DNA from: Chryseobacterium sp. Bi04
GTDB taxonomy: Bacteria > Bacteroidota > Bacteroidia > Flavobacteriales > Weeksellaceae
Assembly: GCF_918698085.1 (NCBI RefSeq)
Contig: NZ_CAKKLP010000011.1
Span: 62,001 to 126,000 of the forward strand
Direction: 5' to 3'
DNA length: 64,000 nucleotides
Part shown: one piece after another, positions 8,119-17,249 of the stretch
Position numbering within the stretch: the stretch's first letter is position 1
How the letters are laid out: every line of letters starts with the position of its first letter
Notes under the pieces: model-generated
What the model was told of the DNA's origin: nothing
The model's database searches: none
Seen by the model: the letters and a program-made list of their open reading frames with translations, nothing else
Made by a program: the position numbers and the translations under genes

Positions 8119-9540
8119 ATGAAAAGGATATTTCTTTTATTATTGTCTGCATCGGTAGCATCGGTATCTTGTTCAGGTGGTGGCAGCTCTTCTGTAGGGA
8201 AGCCTGGAACAAAAGGAGAATTGATACCAAGAGAAAAAACGAAATCATTTGTTGCGGAAAGACCATACGGAATGGTCGCAATTCCTGCAGGTTCATTTGT
8301 TGCTGGTCTCGCAGATCAGGATCCAACACATACACCTGAAAAAACAGCATTGAAAACCGTTACTGTTTCTTCTTTCTTCATGGATGAAGCAGAAACTACC
8401 AACTCAGAATACAGGGTATTTATCAATTATGTAAGAGATTCTATTGCGAGAACTTTACTTGCTGAAGCTGCCGGAGAAGGTGGTGATGAAGGCGGAGGTA
8501 AAGGAGCAAGCATAGGAGATTATGCATACCTTGCTAAAAAAGAAGAGAATTTAACGCCTTATCAGGAATATATGGAAGGCCAGGGAGGCCGTGAAGATGG
8601 AACCTATGATGCCAGCAAAAGATTAGATTGGAAAATTCCATTACATTGGAGTACTTCAAAATATCCGGATGTAGAGTATGCAGAGGTTTTAGAAGCATTA
8701 TACTTGCCTGCATCTTCCAGAATTGGAAACGAAAGAATTTTAGATGTTAGTAAGCTTAAATATACTTACCGTTGGGGAGATATGGATGCTGCACTTGCTG
8801 ATAACGAAAGAGGAGTTAATTACCTTAAAAGCGAAAGTATCGCGATTTATCCGGATACTACAGTTTGGGTAAAAGATTTCCACTTTGCTTACAATGAACC
8901 ATTATTTGAACAATATTTCTGGCACAAAGCTTACAAAAACTACCCGGTAGTGGGAGTAACCTGGGATCAGGCAAGAGCTTATTGTAACTTCAGATCTAAA
9001 TTGAAAACAGATTACAACGAAAGTTTAAAAAGAAAAAAACAAAGACCATTGCAGTTCCGTCTTCCAACAGAAATTGAATGGGAATATGCTGCAAGAGGCG
9101 GTATGCAAAACGCCACTTACCCTTGGGGAGGTCCATATTTGATGGATGACAGAGGTTGCTACTTAGCAAACTTTAAACCTAAGAGAGGTAACTACATGGA
9201 AGACGAGAAAAAAGGTACTTATACATATACAGCTCCAGTTAAGAAATTTAAGAAAAATGGATTTGGGTTATTTGATATGGCTGGAAACGTTTCTGAATGG
9301 ACAGAATCTGCATACAACAATTCTTCATATGGATTCTCTTCTACATTAAATCCTTCTACAAAAGATAAAAAGGATACTAAGAAATCTGTAAGAGGTGGAT
9401 CTTGGAAAGATATAGGATATGCATTGATGACAGGGGCAAGAGATTGGGAAAGAAAAGATTCTGCTAGAAGCTATATCGGATTCAGAACTGTTCAGGATAT
9501 TCCTGAAGCAGCTGTGAAACCAAGAAGAGTTAACAGATAA
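8119..9540 (+). CDS. gldK: Type IX secretion / gliding lipoprotein GldK
   Basis: Outer-membrane lipoprotein that, with GldN, forms the periplasmic ring of the type IX secretion system. The signal MKRIFLLLLSASVASVSC ends in a lipobox Cys. The rest is an FGE-sulfatase-type fold: YGMVAIPAGSFVAG, FFMDEAETTNSEYRVF, VVGVTWDQARAYCNF, RLPTEIEWEYAARGG, FDMAGNVSEWT and SVRGGSW, in the family order. The 473-residue length fits GldK, and the identity is secured by gldL, gldM and gldN directly downstream. A gap of 108 bases before it probably holds the operon promoter. Confidence 0.95.
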   Translation: MKRIFLLLLSASVASVSCSGGGSSSVGKPGTKGELIPREKTKSFVAERPYGMVAIPAGSFVAGLADQDPTHTPEKTALKTVTVSSFFMDEAETTNSEYRVFINYVRDSIARTLLAEAAGEGGDEGGGKGASIGDYAYLAKKEENLTPYQEYMEGQGGREDGTYDASKRLDWKIPLHWSTSKYPDVEYAEVLEALYLPASSRIGNERILDVSKLKYTYRWGDMDAALADNERGVNYLKSESIAIYPDTTVWVKDFHFAYNEPLFEQYFWHKAYKNYPVVGVTWDQARAYCNFRSKLKTDYNESLKRKKQRPLQFRLPTEIEWEYAARGGMQNATYPWGGPYLMDDRGCYLANFKPKRGNYMEDEKKGTYTYTAPVKKFKKNGFGLFDMAGNVSEWTESAYNNSSYGFSSTLNPSTKDKKDTKKSVRGGSWKDIGYALMTGARDWERKDSARSYIGFRTVQDIPEAAVKPRRVNR

Positions 9541-9594
9541 CGAGACAATTATTTTTCAAAACAATTTTATTTAACATAAAAAAACTAACTCAAT

Positions 9595-10293
9595 ATGTTT
9601 AAGACTAAAGATGCTTGGATGAATTTCTTTTATTCATTCGGTGCTGCAATTGTAATTCTTGGAGCTTGGCTTAAAATTACTCACATTACCTTGGGACCCA
9701 TTAATGGTAATATCGCTCTTACTGTAGGGCTTATTACAGAGGCAATTATCTTTATCATTTTTGCATTCGACCCTCCAAAATCTGAAGAGTCTTATGCATG
9801 GGAAAATGTTTATCCTGAACTATTAGATAAGCATGCTAACCCAAACCCTTTACATTCTAATGTTTCTTCTAGAAATAACAATGCTGCAGCTCAATTTGCC
9901 GAATTGGAAAATTCTCTTTCTAAGAAATTGGATAAAATGCTTGAGGATGCTAAATTGGATGTTCAGTTATTTGACAGATTAAGAACAGGAATTGATAAAT
10001 TTTCAAATTCTGTAGATCAAATCAACCAAACTGTAGATGTATCAGCTTCTACTCATAAATATAATGATCAGTTGAATAAAGCTGCTCAGCATATGGAAAG
10101 TATGAATGCTTTATATACTATGCAGCTTGAGAATGGTAAAAAACAATCTGAGTACGCAAACAAATATATTGCTGATATGCAGAAATCTGCAGAGCAATCT
10201 GAAAAATTCAACCAAGAGCTACAAGGTTTAACCTCTAATCTGAATAATTTAAACAGAGTTTATGGTGGTATGCTAACTGCTATGAAGTCTTAA
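9595..10293 (+). CDS. gldL: Type IX secretion inner-membrane protein GldL
   Basis: 232 residues with two N-terminal membrane helices (about residues 10-30 and 38-58) and a long cytoplasmic coiled-coil region rich in Gln, Asn and Lys. GldL and GldM form the proton-driven rotary motor of the type IX system. The charged residue inside the second helix (Glu in LITEAIIFIIFAF) is at the place expected for energy coupling. Second gene of the gldKLMN operon, 54 bases after gldK. Confidence 0.95.
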   Translation: MFKTKDAWMNFFYSFGAAIVILGAWLKITHITLGPINGNIALTVGLITEAIIFIIFAFDPPKSEESYAWENVYPELLDKHANPNPLHSNVSSRNNNAAAQFAELENSLSKKLDKMLEDAKLDVQLFDRLRTGIDKFSNSVDQINQTVDVSASTHKYNDQLNKAAQHMESMNALYTMQLENGKKQSEYANKYIADMQKSAEQSEKFNQELQGLTSNLNNLNRVYGGMLTAMKS

Positions 10294-10343
10294 TTCCTAA
10301 ACCATTTCTAAATAACTATTTAATCTAAAAAAAGAAACAGAGA

Positions 10344-11933
10344 ATGGCACAAGGAAAACAGACCCCTCGTCAGAAGATGATCAACCTGATGTATCTGGTG
10401 TTCATCGCGATGATGGCCCTAAACATTGATGCAGAAATCATCAGATCATATTACGACTCTACCAGAGCATTAAATGAAACCAGAACTTTAACAGAAAGAA
10501 AGAACGAGAAAATCTTTGAAAAGACGCTTGAAGCTAAAGCTCAGCAGGTTCCCGATACTTATGCACAGCCTTGGGCACAGTATAAGGTATTGAAAACCAA
10601 GATTGATGCGTTGGTGAAATCTTCTCAGGATATCAAAGATCTTCTGAAAAGACAATCTGAGTTTCATGACAAAGATAAGGATGGAAAAGATGTTGATGTA
10701 AGTGAGAACTTTGCGGCACTTAACAATAATGAAGCAACTACAGAATATTTCTTTAAAGAAGGAGATGAAAATGCGCCTTCTAAGAATGCATTAGACCTAA
10801 AAGCTAAAATTGATGATGTAAGAAATTACATTAACGTTACTTTTGGGAACAATGCTCAGCTTAAAGATTTAGTAGAAAGAGCTAACAAATCTCTTATTGC
10901 AGAATATCCTAAAGGAAAATCTCCAAATGATAAGACTTGGTTTCAGAATAAATTCTATCACCAGCCTTTAATTGCAGCTATTTCCAATTTAGAGATTATC
11001 CAAAATGATGCCAGAAATGTTCAGTCTGATGCACTGGCATTATTGCTTCAGGAGAAAGTAGATGCAAGCATTAAGTTTACAAGTTATGAAGCTATTGTTG
11101 CAGGTCCGGTGGATATCCAGGCTGGTAAGCAGGCTGAAGTAAAAGTAATGTTGGGTAACTATTCTAACAGTAACAAAATCAGTATCTCCGGTGTAAGTAA
11201 ATTGGAGAATGGAAAAGGTATTATTCCTATCTCTGGTTCTGGTATCGGTGAACATAAATTAGGAGGAATGATTACATTAACAGATGCTACAGGTAAAGCG
11301 CAAAACTTCCCTTGGACGCATACTTATAATGTAATTGCAGGACCTAGAGAAGTAAAACTTGAAAAAGGACTATTACTTTCTGCTGACAAAATGAATGTAA
11401 TGTATAGAGGACTTGAGAACCCTGTTTCAGGATCAATCTTAGGTGCAGACAATGCTAAGCTTTCATTATCAGCTCCGGGAGCAGCTGTGAAAAGTACAGG
11501 TCCTGGAAAGTGGAATGTAAAACCTGGTGCAGGTACTACAGTGAAGTTAACATTATCAGGACTTGATCCTTATGGTAAATCAGTATCTCAGGTATTTGAA
11601 TATAGAATCAAGAATGTACCGCCACCACAAGGTCAGATGAGAGGACAGAATATATTATCTATGCCGGCAAGTTCTATCCCGAATCAAACGGTACAGGCAA
11701 CTATTCCTGACTTTGACTTCCCAGTATCGTTCACTGTTACTCAGTTTATGGTAAGAGTACCTGGAAAAGCAGCATTGCTGATCCATGGAAATTCTTTAGG
11801 CGAAGCAGCTGGACTGGTGAGAAACTTAAGATCAGGAGATGTATTTTCAATATTTGATATTAAAGCAACAGCTCAAGGTTTGGAAGGGCAACAGATTAAA
11901 AACATTACTCCTATATTAATTAATGTTCAATAG
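10344..11933 (+). CDS. gldM: Type IX secretion motor protein GldM
   Basis: A 529-residue protein with the family's N-terminus: RQKMINLMYLVFIAMMALNI forms the single membrane helix that inserts in the GldL bundle, followed by a large periplasmic region of four domains (helical first domain, then beta domains ending in the NITPILINVQ strand). It carries force from the inner membrane to the GldK/GldN ring. Length and order match known operons. Confidence 0.96.
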   Translation: MAQGKQTPRQKMINLMYLVFIAMMALNIDAEIIRSYYDSTRALNETRTLTERKNEKIFEKTLEAKAQQVPDTYAQPWAQYKVLKTKIDALVKSSQDIKDLLKRQSEFHDKDKDGKDVDVSENFAALNNNEATTEYFFKEGDENAPSKNALDLKAKIDDVRNYINVTFGNNAQLKDLVERANKSLIAEYPKGKSPNDKTWFQNKFYHQPLIAAISNLEIIQNDARNVQSDALALLLQEKVDASIKFTSYEAIVAGPVDIQAGKQAEVKVMLGNYSNSNKISISGVSKLENGKGIIPISGSGIGEHKLGGMITLTDATGKAQNFPWTHTYNVIAGPREVKLEKGLLLSADKMNVMYRGLENPVSGSILGADNAKLSLSAPGAAVKSTGPGKWNVKPGAGTTVKLTLSGLDPYGKSVSQVFEYRIKNVPPPQGQMRGQNILSMPASSIPNQTVQATIPDFDFPVSFTVTQFMVRVPGKAALLIHGNSLGEAAGLVRNLRSGDVFSIFDIKATAQGLEGQQIKNITPILINVQ

Positions 11934-11953
11934 GACTAAAATTGTAACTTATT

Positions 11954-12892
11954 ATGAAGAAATATATTAGCACCCTTTTAGTATTAGTTTCGGGATTTGC
12001 TTTGTCCCAGACTATTCTGAATTCATCTTCTCCGGAAGAGTTCAGAAAGATGAGAGAGGAGAATAAACAGAAAGTTGGTGATACTATTATTGATAAAACA
12101 GTAAAGCCTCTTGAATATGGTTTTGTAGAAGATAAAGATATCCTTAAAAGTATGTTTGTTTGGGAAATCATTGATATGAATGATAAGATCAATCAGCCAT
12201 TCTATTATGATAATCCGGATGGCCTTCTTTCTACTCCTACAAGATCTTTATATAAATTATTGCTTGATGCTGCTTTAAGCGGTAAAATTGAGCAGGTTTA
12301 TAATGATGAGAATTTTGTAGATAAACTTACTCCGGAAGGAATTAAGAAAAGGTTGGTTAATGTTAAGATCAGTGATGCTGCAATTGATATCCTGAACTCT
12401 GGAAGACAATTAACTGAGCAGGAGAAAAAAGAATATACTGATATTATTGAGACTACAACTGATAAAGTGAAAGTTCTTAAAATAATGGGTATGTGGTTCA
12501 TAGACAAGAGAGACGGACAGATGAAATACAGACCTCTCGGTATTGCTGCTATGGGTCCAGACCCTGCAGTACAGGGAGTTATAGGCCCTGACGGGAAGCC
12601 AATTGCCAGCAATGACGAATTGATTGATTTATTCTGGATTTTCTATCCGAATGCAAGAGATGTCTTAGCCAACAATTATGTTTTCAACAGAAAAAACTCT
12701 TCAGCTGATTTATCTTTCGATGATATCATCAATGCAAGAAGATTTTCTTCTATAATCTACAAATCTTCAGCCGGTTTAGGAGATGGTACTATTAAAGACT
12801 ATATTCCTAGAGATGCTGATGATCAGCTGGACGAAAGCGACAGAATCAAGACGCAGATCCTTGAAATGGAAAATGATATGTGGAATTACTAA
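11954..12892 (+). CDS. gldN: Type IX secretion periplasmic protein GldN
   Basis: 312 residues with a cleavable signal (MKKYISTLLVLVSGFALSQ). The mature part contains the GldN/PorN features GFVEDKDILKSMFVWEIIDM, the NQPFYY segment, LIDLFWIFYPNAR and FDDIINARRFSS. With GldK it forms the periplasmic ring. Fourth and last gene of the operon, 20 bases after gldM and followed by a strong terminator. Confidence 0.96.
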   Translation: MKKYISTLLVLVSGFALSQTILNSSSPEEFRKMREENKQKVGDTIIDKTVKPLEYGFVEDKDILKSMFVWEIIDMNDKINQPFYYDNPDGLLSTPTRSLYKLLLDAALSGKIEQVYNDENFVDKLTPEGIKKRLVNVKISDAAIDILNSGRQLTEQEKKEYTDIIETTTDKVKVLKIMGMWFIDKRDGQMKYRPLGIAAMGPDPAVQGVIGPDGKPIASNDELIDLFWIFYPNARDVLANNYVFNRKNSSADLSFDDIINARRFSSIIYKSSAGLGDGTIKDYIPRDADDQLDESDRIKTQILEMENDMWNY

Positions 12893-12911
12893 ATTTCACT
12901 TGATATTTATA

Positions 12912-12944
12912 GAAAACCTGAGTACTTTTACTCAGGTTTTTTTA
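12912..12944 (+). terminator. Intrinsic terminator of gldKLMN
   Basis: AAAACCTGAGTA and TACTCAGGTTTT form a stem with a very small loop, followed by TTTTTATT. The T-tract ends two bases before the ATG of the next gene. Confidence 0.9.
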
Positions 12945-12946
12945 TT

Positions 12947-13981
12947 ATGAGAAATGTAGATTATATTATAGTGGGTGATGGTTATGCAGGACTTTTCTTC
13001 GCTCACCAGCTAATTAAAAATAATAAGTCCTTTGTAATATTCTCAGAAGGAAGAAAAAGTGCTTCTCAAATCTCAGCTGGTATCATTAATCCTGTTGTCC
13101 TTAAGAAGTTTACAACTTTCTGGAAGGCGCAGGAGCAGATTGATTTCCTTAAAGATACTCTTGAAGAAATAGCATCATATACAGGCGAAAATTATCTGGT
13201 TGAAAAATCTATCCATAGAATTTTTCATGATGAAAATGAACAGAAGCTATGGCTGAAGAAATCAGAGAATGAGGATTTGTCAGCTTTTCTCGATAAAAAA
13301 TTTGAGTCTTTAAATGTGGTAAAAAACGATTATCTCAGCGGAAAGGTGTCTCAGTCAGCCAGATTGAATGTTAATGGATTTTTTGCGGGTTTATTCAGTT
13401 ATTTTGAAAAAAATGACCTTTTGGTAAAAGAAAAATTCGATTATGAGAAACTGAATCCTTCGGAAGCTACTTATACAGATTTTAGTTTTAAAAATATTGT
13501 TTTCTGCGAAGGAATGGGAGTTACCCAAAACCCATATTTTTCAGATGTTGCTGTTATTCCAAATAAAGGACATCATATTAAGGTAAAACTTTCTGAGGCT
13601 GTTCCTGATATCACAATCAAAAAGAAACATTTTTTATTTCCTGCCGGCAACGGGCTTCATTTCTATGGTGGAACCTATGATAGAGAACAATTGCACCATC
13701 ATATAGATGAATCTGCAGTAAAACAATTGGTAAGTGGTCTTTCAGAGTTTTATTCCTATGATTTTGAAGTGAAGGAAGTTCATTTTGGCTTCCGCCCGAC
13801 AGTAAAGGATAGAAGACCTATTATTGGCAGGCACGAATCATTAAAAAACCTGTATGTCTTTAATGGGATGGGAGCAAGGGGAATTCTGAACGGATGTTTT
13901 TTTTCAAAAAATCTTTATGATTTTATTGAGAAAGATATGCCTCTTCATGAAGAAGTTTCTGCGAACAGGTTCAAATCATAA
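12947..13981 (+). CDS. FAD-dependent oxidoreductase (DAO family)
   Basis: 344 residues. A Rossmann FAD-binding motif starts the protein (YIIVGDGYAGLFFAHQL), ISAGIINPVVLKKF follows in the place of the DAO-family substrate loop, and the C-terminus has the second nucleotide-contact motif GFRPTVKDRRPIIG and FNGMGARGILNG. This resembles amine/amino-acid oxidases of the D-amino-acid oxidase superfamily; the substrate cannot be told. The start codon sits directly behind the gldN terminator, so expression must depend on read-through or on a promoter inside the hairpin region. Confidence 0.8.
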   Translation: MRNVDYIIVGDGYAGLFFAHQLIKNNKSFVIFSEGRKSASQISAGIINPVVLKKFTTFWKAQEQIDFLKDTLEEIASYTGENYLVEKSIHRIFHDENEQKLWLKKSENEDLSAFLDKKFESLNVVKNDYLSGKVSQSARLNVNGFFAGLFSYFEKNDLLVKEKFDYEKLNPSEATYTDFSFKNIVFCEGMGVTQNPYFSDVAVIPNKGHHIKVKLSEAVPDITIKKKHFLFPAGNGLHFYGGTYDREQLHHHIDESAVKQLVSGLSEFYSYDFEVKEVHFGFRPTVKDRRPIIGRHESLKNLYVFNGMGARGILNGCFFSKNLYDFIEKDMPLHEEVSANRFKS

Positions 13982-14027
13982 GAGTTTTCTTTATATTAAC
14001 GTTCTTTTATTTCTTAACAACAGAATC

Positions 14028-14288
14028 ATGAATGAAAATATATTAGGAATTATTGCAGGGATTTTAACTTCTGTTTCTATGATTCCTCAACTCGTAAAAG
14101 TCATCAGAGAAAAAAATGTGGAAGACATTTCCCTGCTTATGCTTCTTGTTCTCATTGTTGGGCTTTCTCTATGGGTTTGGTATGGTTTTATGAAAGATGA
14201 ACTGCCCATTATTATTTCCAACTCGTTTGCAGTTTTGGTTAATCTAAGTCTTTTAATCTGTTATATATTGTATAATAAAAAGACATAA
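14028..14288 (+). CDS. SemiSWEET-type sugar transporter (PQ-loop)
   Basis: An 86-residue, three-helix membrane protein. GIIAGILTSVSMIPQLVKVI carries the PQ motif that hinges the SemiSWEET half-transporter, followed by the LWVWYGF segment and a third helix. Two copies assemble into one sugar channel. The frame is open upstream into the FAD oxidoreductase gene, but the ATG at 14028 gives the normal family N-terminus. Ends at a bidirectional hairpin. Confidence 0.85.
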   Translation: MNENILGIIAGILTSVSMIPQLVKVIREKNVEDISLLMLLVLIVGLSLWVWYGFMKDELPIIISNSFAVLVNLSLLICYILYNKKT

Positions 14289-14289
14289 A

Positions 14290-14327
14290 AAAGACGCTTT
14301 GCAACTGCAGAGCGTCTTTATATTTTT
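14290..14327. terminator. Bidirectional terminator
   Basis: AAAGACGCT / AGCGTCTTT stem with a further small inner stem, A-rich before and T-rich after. It separates the SemiSWEET gene from the convergent META-domain gene. Confidence 0.8.
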
Positions 14328-14340
14328 ATTGTGATTCAAT

Positions 14341-14769
14341 TTACTGAAGTACAAATTTAGCTAAAGGTGCCATTCTTGCTTTGTTTAAAGTCAAAGTATT
14401 TCCGTTTACAGAATAGTTATCTGCAGAAAGCAAAGCTTTTGTAAATTGGTTTTCAATATCCAGATCTTCACATGCCATCATAGTAGACATTCCCTGGTTG
14501 AATTTAATTCTCATGATGTCAGGCTTTATTTCAAAAGTACCTCCCAAACCGTTACATCCTGCATGTCCTTCATATCTCATACCATTGGTGTCAAGTTTAA
14601 AATGAGGATTATTCTTAGGGTTCTTTAACTGAATTGGCTGTCCGTTAAGTTCAACAAGTTTCCATGTTTTTCCTGTTATGTCTGCAGATTTCTGTACGGC
14701 AGGAGTTTTACAAGCAACAAGAAATACAGCAAGGAAAAGAGCTGATAGGTAGTAATACAAGTTTTTCAT
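14341..14769 (-). CDS. META domain lipoprotein (HslJ-like)
   Basis: 142 residues with a lipoprotein signal ending FLAVFLVACK. The mature part is a META domain: GKTWKLVELNGQPI, then GMRYEGHAGCNGLGGTFEI and STMMACEDLDIENQFTKAL, with the conserved GCN and MAC motifs. HslJ-like proteins are small envelope stress proteins; the exact job is unknown. Thirty-four bases after the lipoprotein gene at 14804 on the same strand, so the two are probably cotranscribed. Confidence 0.87.
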   Translation of the reverse strand: MKNLYYYLSALFLAVFLVACKTPAVQKSADITGKTWKLVELNGQPIQLKNPKNNPHFKLDTNGMRYEGHAGCNGLGGTFEIKPDIMRIKFNQGMSTMMACEDLDIENQFTKALLSADNYSVNGNTLTLNKARMAPLAKFVLQ

Positions 14770-14803
14770 AAAGTTTAATTTAAATGTATGTTTAACTCTT
14801 CAA

Positions 14804-15193
14804 CTAATATGATGCCATTTTAGCCGGTCCTGATTCTTTTCTCTCCTTTTTATGATGGAAAAGAACCATGTCTACATTTTTCTTTAAAAAAGTAATATTG
14901 CCTTTGATTTCAGAATACTGATACTCTTCATTTGAAGCAGTATATTCTGGCAGTGCATCACTTTTTTTGAGATCATATGTTTTGCCATTCAAATGTACTG
15001 TGGCTGTATTTTTAGTAGTGTTTATGGTAACTTCTATTTTTTCTCCATAGCTATCTACATAAACATTTTTGGAAATTTCATCTTTGTTCTCCGGCGCAGC
15101 AGTAATAACTTCAGCTTCTTTACCAGGATGTTTACACGCTGTTGAGGAAAGGATTGCCAATCCTAAAAGGATTGATGGTAATAAATTTTTCAT
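14804..15193 (-). CDS. Small lipoprotein, possibly MliC-like
   Basis: 129 residues with a lipobox (LGLAILSSTACK). The mature chain after the acidic linker (SYGEKIEVTINTTKNTATVH, a LNGKTYDL strand, YTASNEEYQYSEIKG) has the strand pattern of MliC-type lysozyme inhibitors, a small beta-barrel of about 80 residues. The similarity is by pattern only and the family's conserved Ser and Lys were not matched one by one. It precedes a META-domain gene, another small envelope lipoprotein. Confidence 0.5.
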   Translation of the reverse strand: MKNLLPSILLGLAILSSTACKHPGKEAEVITAAPENKDEISKNVYVDSYGEKIEVTINTTKNTATVHLNGKTYDLKKSDALPEYTASNEEYQYSEIKGNITFLKKNVDMVLFHHKKERKESGPAKMASY

Positions 15194-15612
15194 AGTGATA
15201 AGTGATTTTAAAGTGTTTCATGAATTATGGTGTTAATACTATATAAATTTACAAATATTTTTAATAAAAATATGTTAGTTTATGTAAAATTAACAATGTG
15301 TTTTTATCGAGGCGCGTTTCTTTGCTTGTTAAAAACAGACCTTTAAAACAGAACAATAGGAATTAATTGATGTAGAATTTAAAACATAACTCTAAAAGCA
15401 GAGGAGTATATTTTGCTCATTTTAAATGAGATAAAGTGTAAATTTCTTATGTTGCATTTGTTGTTTAATTTTCCGGCAAAAATAATTCAAATAGAAGAGA
15501 ATAACAATAGACTTTTATAAATAATTGGAAATCATGATAAAAGTTAGTTTTTTGTAATGATTTCACACCTTACCAGAAAATGTGCCGCCAGCCTATCCAT
15601 CAATAAAAAGAA

Positions 15613-15726
15613 GCCGTCTCACAACTAAACGATGTGGGTTGAGAATCATTTAAACGAAAACCCTTCTCATATAGGGGTACAGGAAAATTTCATAAAAAAG
15701 GCCGTTTTCACGAGTTGTGAGACGGC
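15613..15726. repeat. 14-bp perfect inverted repeat (REP-like)
   Basis: GCCGTCTCACAACT at 15613-15626 recurs as its exact reverse complement at 15713-15726, 86 bases apart. The right arm also forms a local hairpin (GGCCGT at 15700 with ACGGCC at 15722). The GC content stands out from the flanks. Confidence 0.7.
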
Positions 15727-15732
15727 CTCTTA
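15692..15732 (-). terminator. Probable terminator of the 15760 gene
   Basis: Read on the minus strand: AGGCCGT, a loop, ACGGCC and TTTTTTAT. It lies about 30 bases past the stop of the gene at 15760-16749 and uses the right arm of the inverted repeat. Confidence 0.65.
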
Positions 15733-15759
15733 TGGATCATATGAATCAGTTTAAGCCGA

Positions 15760-16749
15760 TTAAGGAGCTTTAACCTGGTCTATGGTGAAAAATGCTTTCG
15801 TTGTGTTGCATATGCCACCCGGACATGTTGTAGCATTTCCTGCACTGGCCGGGGTAGAAGAACCCATCATAAAATACATTTTGTAGAAAACCTTGTCATT
15901 ACCATCAGTTGTCGTCCATGAATAGAGTCTTTGCTCCGGAACACCACTGGCATATACACCCGGATCTCCCCAATATGGATTGGTAAGAGCAGTTTGAATT
16001 CTGGCTCCGGTTGTTGCATCAATAAGTGCCTGTGAAGTGGTTGCATTGTCACCAGCCCATACTGCAGATGGTAATCTGAGCTGATTTTGCTGATATCCTC
16101 CCGCTCCGGACCATAGATAATGTCCGTTTGAAATGATATCTACCGTGGGAATACCATTATTTCTGATCTGTAAATTAACATCAGCAAACAAACTTCCTGT
16201 AGGAATAAAACAGCGTACCGAAAATCTGCCGTCAGGTGTTGTTACAACAATTGCGTAGCCGGCTCTGCCATTATCTGTAGTGGCTGTCAGAGGTCCCATT
16301 ACAGCTTTCGTCTCTACAGTGGCATTACCACCGCTGTTATCTGTTGTAGAGTCTAATTTTTGCCATTGTATGCCATCCCAAAAGTAATACCCTGCTTTTA
16401 ATGGAGTTGACGACGTATTGTAAACTAATAGTCCGGTAGCATTAGGATTGGCGCTAAGCTGCATATTAGCAGAAGTGAGAACCACTCTTGGAGGTAAAAT
16501 TCCTTTGTTGGGGGAATTGACTTCCAACATAGCAGAGGGATCAGGGGTGGCCGTTCCTATTCCTGTACTTCCACTGGAAGTTACAATGAGGTCATTGGCT
16601 TGCTGAGTGAGTGAAGGAGCTCCTGTGGCGGGATTATCCTTTGCCCCATCCACATGGAATGTATTTTGAGGATTGGAGGTATGTATACCTACCTGCGCGT
16701 AAAAGGTTGAAACAAAGACCAATCCCAGTAAAGATAAATTCTTTCTCAT
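15760..16749 (-). CDS. Secreted structural-type protein
   Basis: 329 residues with a cleavable signal (MRKNLSLLGLVFVSTFYAQ). The N-terminal region has VGIHTSNPQNTFHVDG and GIGTATPDPSAMLEV, a motif pair frequent in Flavobacteriia surface proteins and reminiscent of phage tail-fibre ends, followed by KGILPPRV and the YYFWDGIQWQKL strand. The C-terminal half is beta-rich and Thr/Asn-rich. I see no type IX C-terminal sorting domain, so the destination is uncertain. Monocistronic. Confidence 0.65.
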   Translation of the reverse strand: MRKNLSLLGLVFVSTFYAQVGIHTSNPQNTFHVDGAKDNPATGAPSLTQQANDLIVTSSGSTGIGTATPDPSAMLEVNSPNKGILPPRVVLTSANMQLSANPNATGLLVYNTSSTPLKAGYYFWDGIQWQKLDSTTDNSGGNATVETKAVMGPLTATTDNGRAGYAIVVTTPDGRFSVRCFIPTGSLFADVNLQIRNNGIPTVDIISNGHYLWSGAGGYQQNQLRLPSAVWAGDNATTSQALIDATTGARIQTALTNPYWGDPGVYASGVPEQRLYSWTTTDGNDKVFYKMYFMMGSSTPASAGNATTCPGGICNTTKAFFTIDQVKAP

Positions 16750-17249
16750 AAGTAAAGTATTTTAGGTGTTGTGTGTAGCGTTTGTTAAAATAAATGCCAA
16801 AAATTGGGAAGCTTATTTTCACAGTACTATAAAAAACATAGGCTTTTGCGGGCAAGAAACCTGTAGGTAAATATAAATTTGAAAAAAAGATAGTACTACA
16901 TAAAGTATAAAAGAAAAAGATATTTGCTAAAGTATAGAGCCCCTTATAACCCTTAGTAAAATCAGGGTGAATTTCCTTGATGTATTTAAAAATATAAACT
17001 AAATTACTCATTTTTAGTTGTTATTTTTATAAATATACTAATTATTGTGATTAATTAACTGTACAATTGCTTTTAATGTGTAATATGTAATTTTAAGATA
17101 TGTTGAGATAAATTCAATTGATAGTGAACACTATAGATGACGAAGAGAATACAGTGTAATTTTTGATTTCAGGTTATTTAAAGGATCGTTAAATTTTGTT
17201 AATCTACTATGATTATATCATAATCTAAATGTACATTTGCCACTTCAAA
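16750..17249. other. Intergenic region, promoter-bearing, no gene seen
   Basis: About 500 AT-rich bases between divergent genes. A TACATTTG at 17232-17239 fits the Bacteroidota -7 consensus directly before the plus-strand gene. A minus-strand frame across 16634-17011 overlaps the secreted-protein gene and has no codon signature of a gene. Confidence 0.5.

Larger units (their letters stand above)
15194..15759. other. Intergenic region with hairpin repeat, no gene seen
   Basis: About 565 bases with no convincing reading frame on either strand. The right part carries the GC-rich inverted repeat and terminator listed separately; the left part is AT-rich and should hold the promoter of the lipoprotein gene ending at 15193. 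Confidence 0.6.

Noticed and set aside
8119..9540. Formylglycine-generating enzyme instead of GldK
   Set aside because: The FGE-sulfatase fold is present, but the lipoprotein signal and the following gldL, gldM and gldN genes identify it as GldK.
16634..17011. Minus-strand open frame of about 125 codons
   Set aside because: It overlaps the signal-peptide end of the secreted protein gene in another frame and has no recognisable domain.
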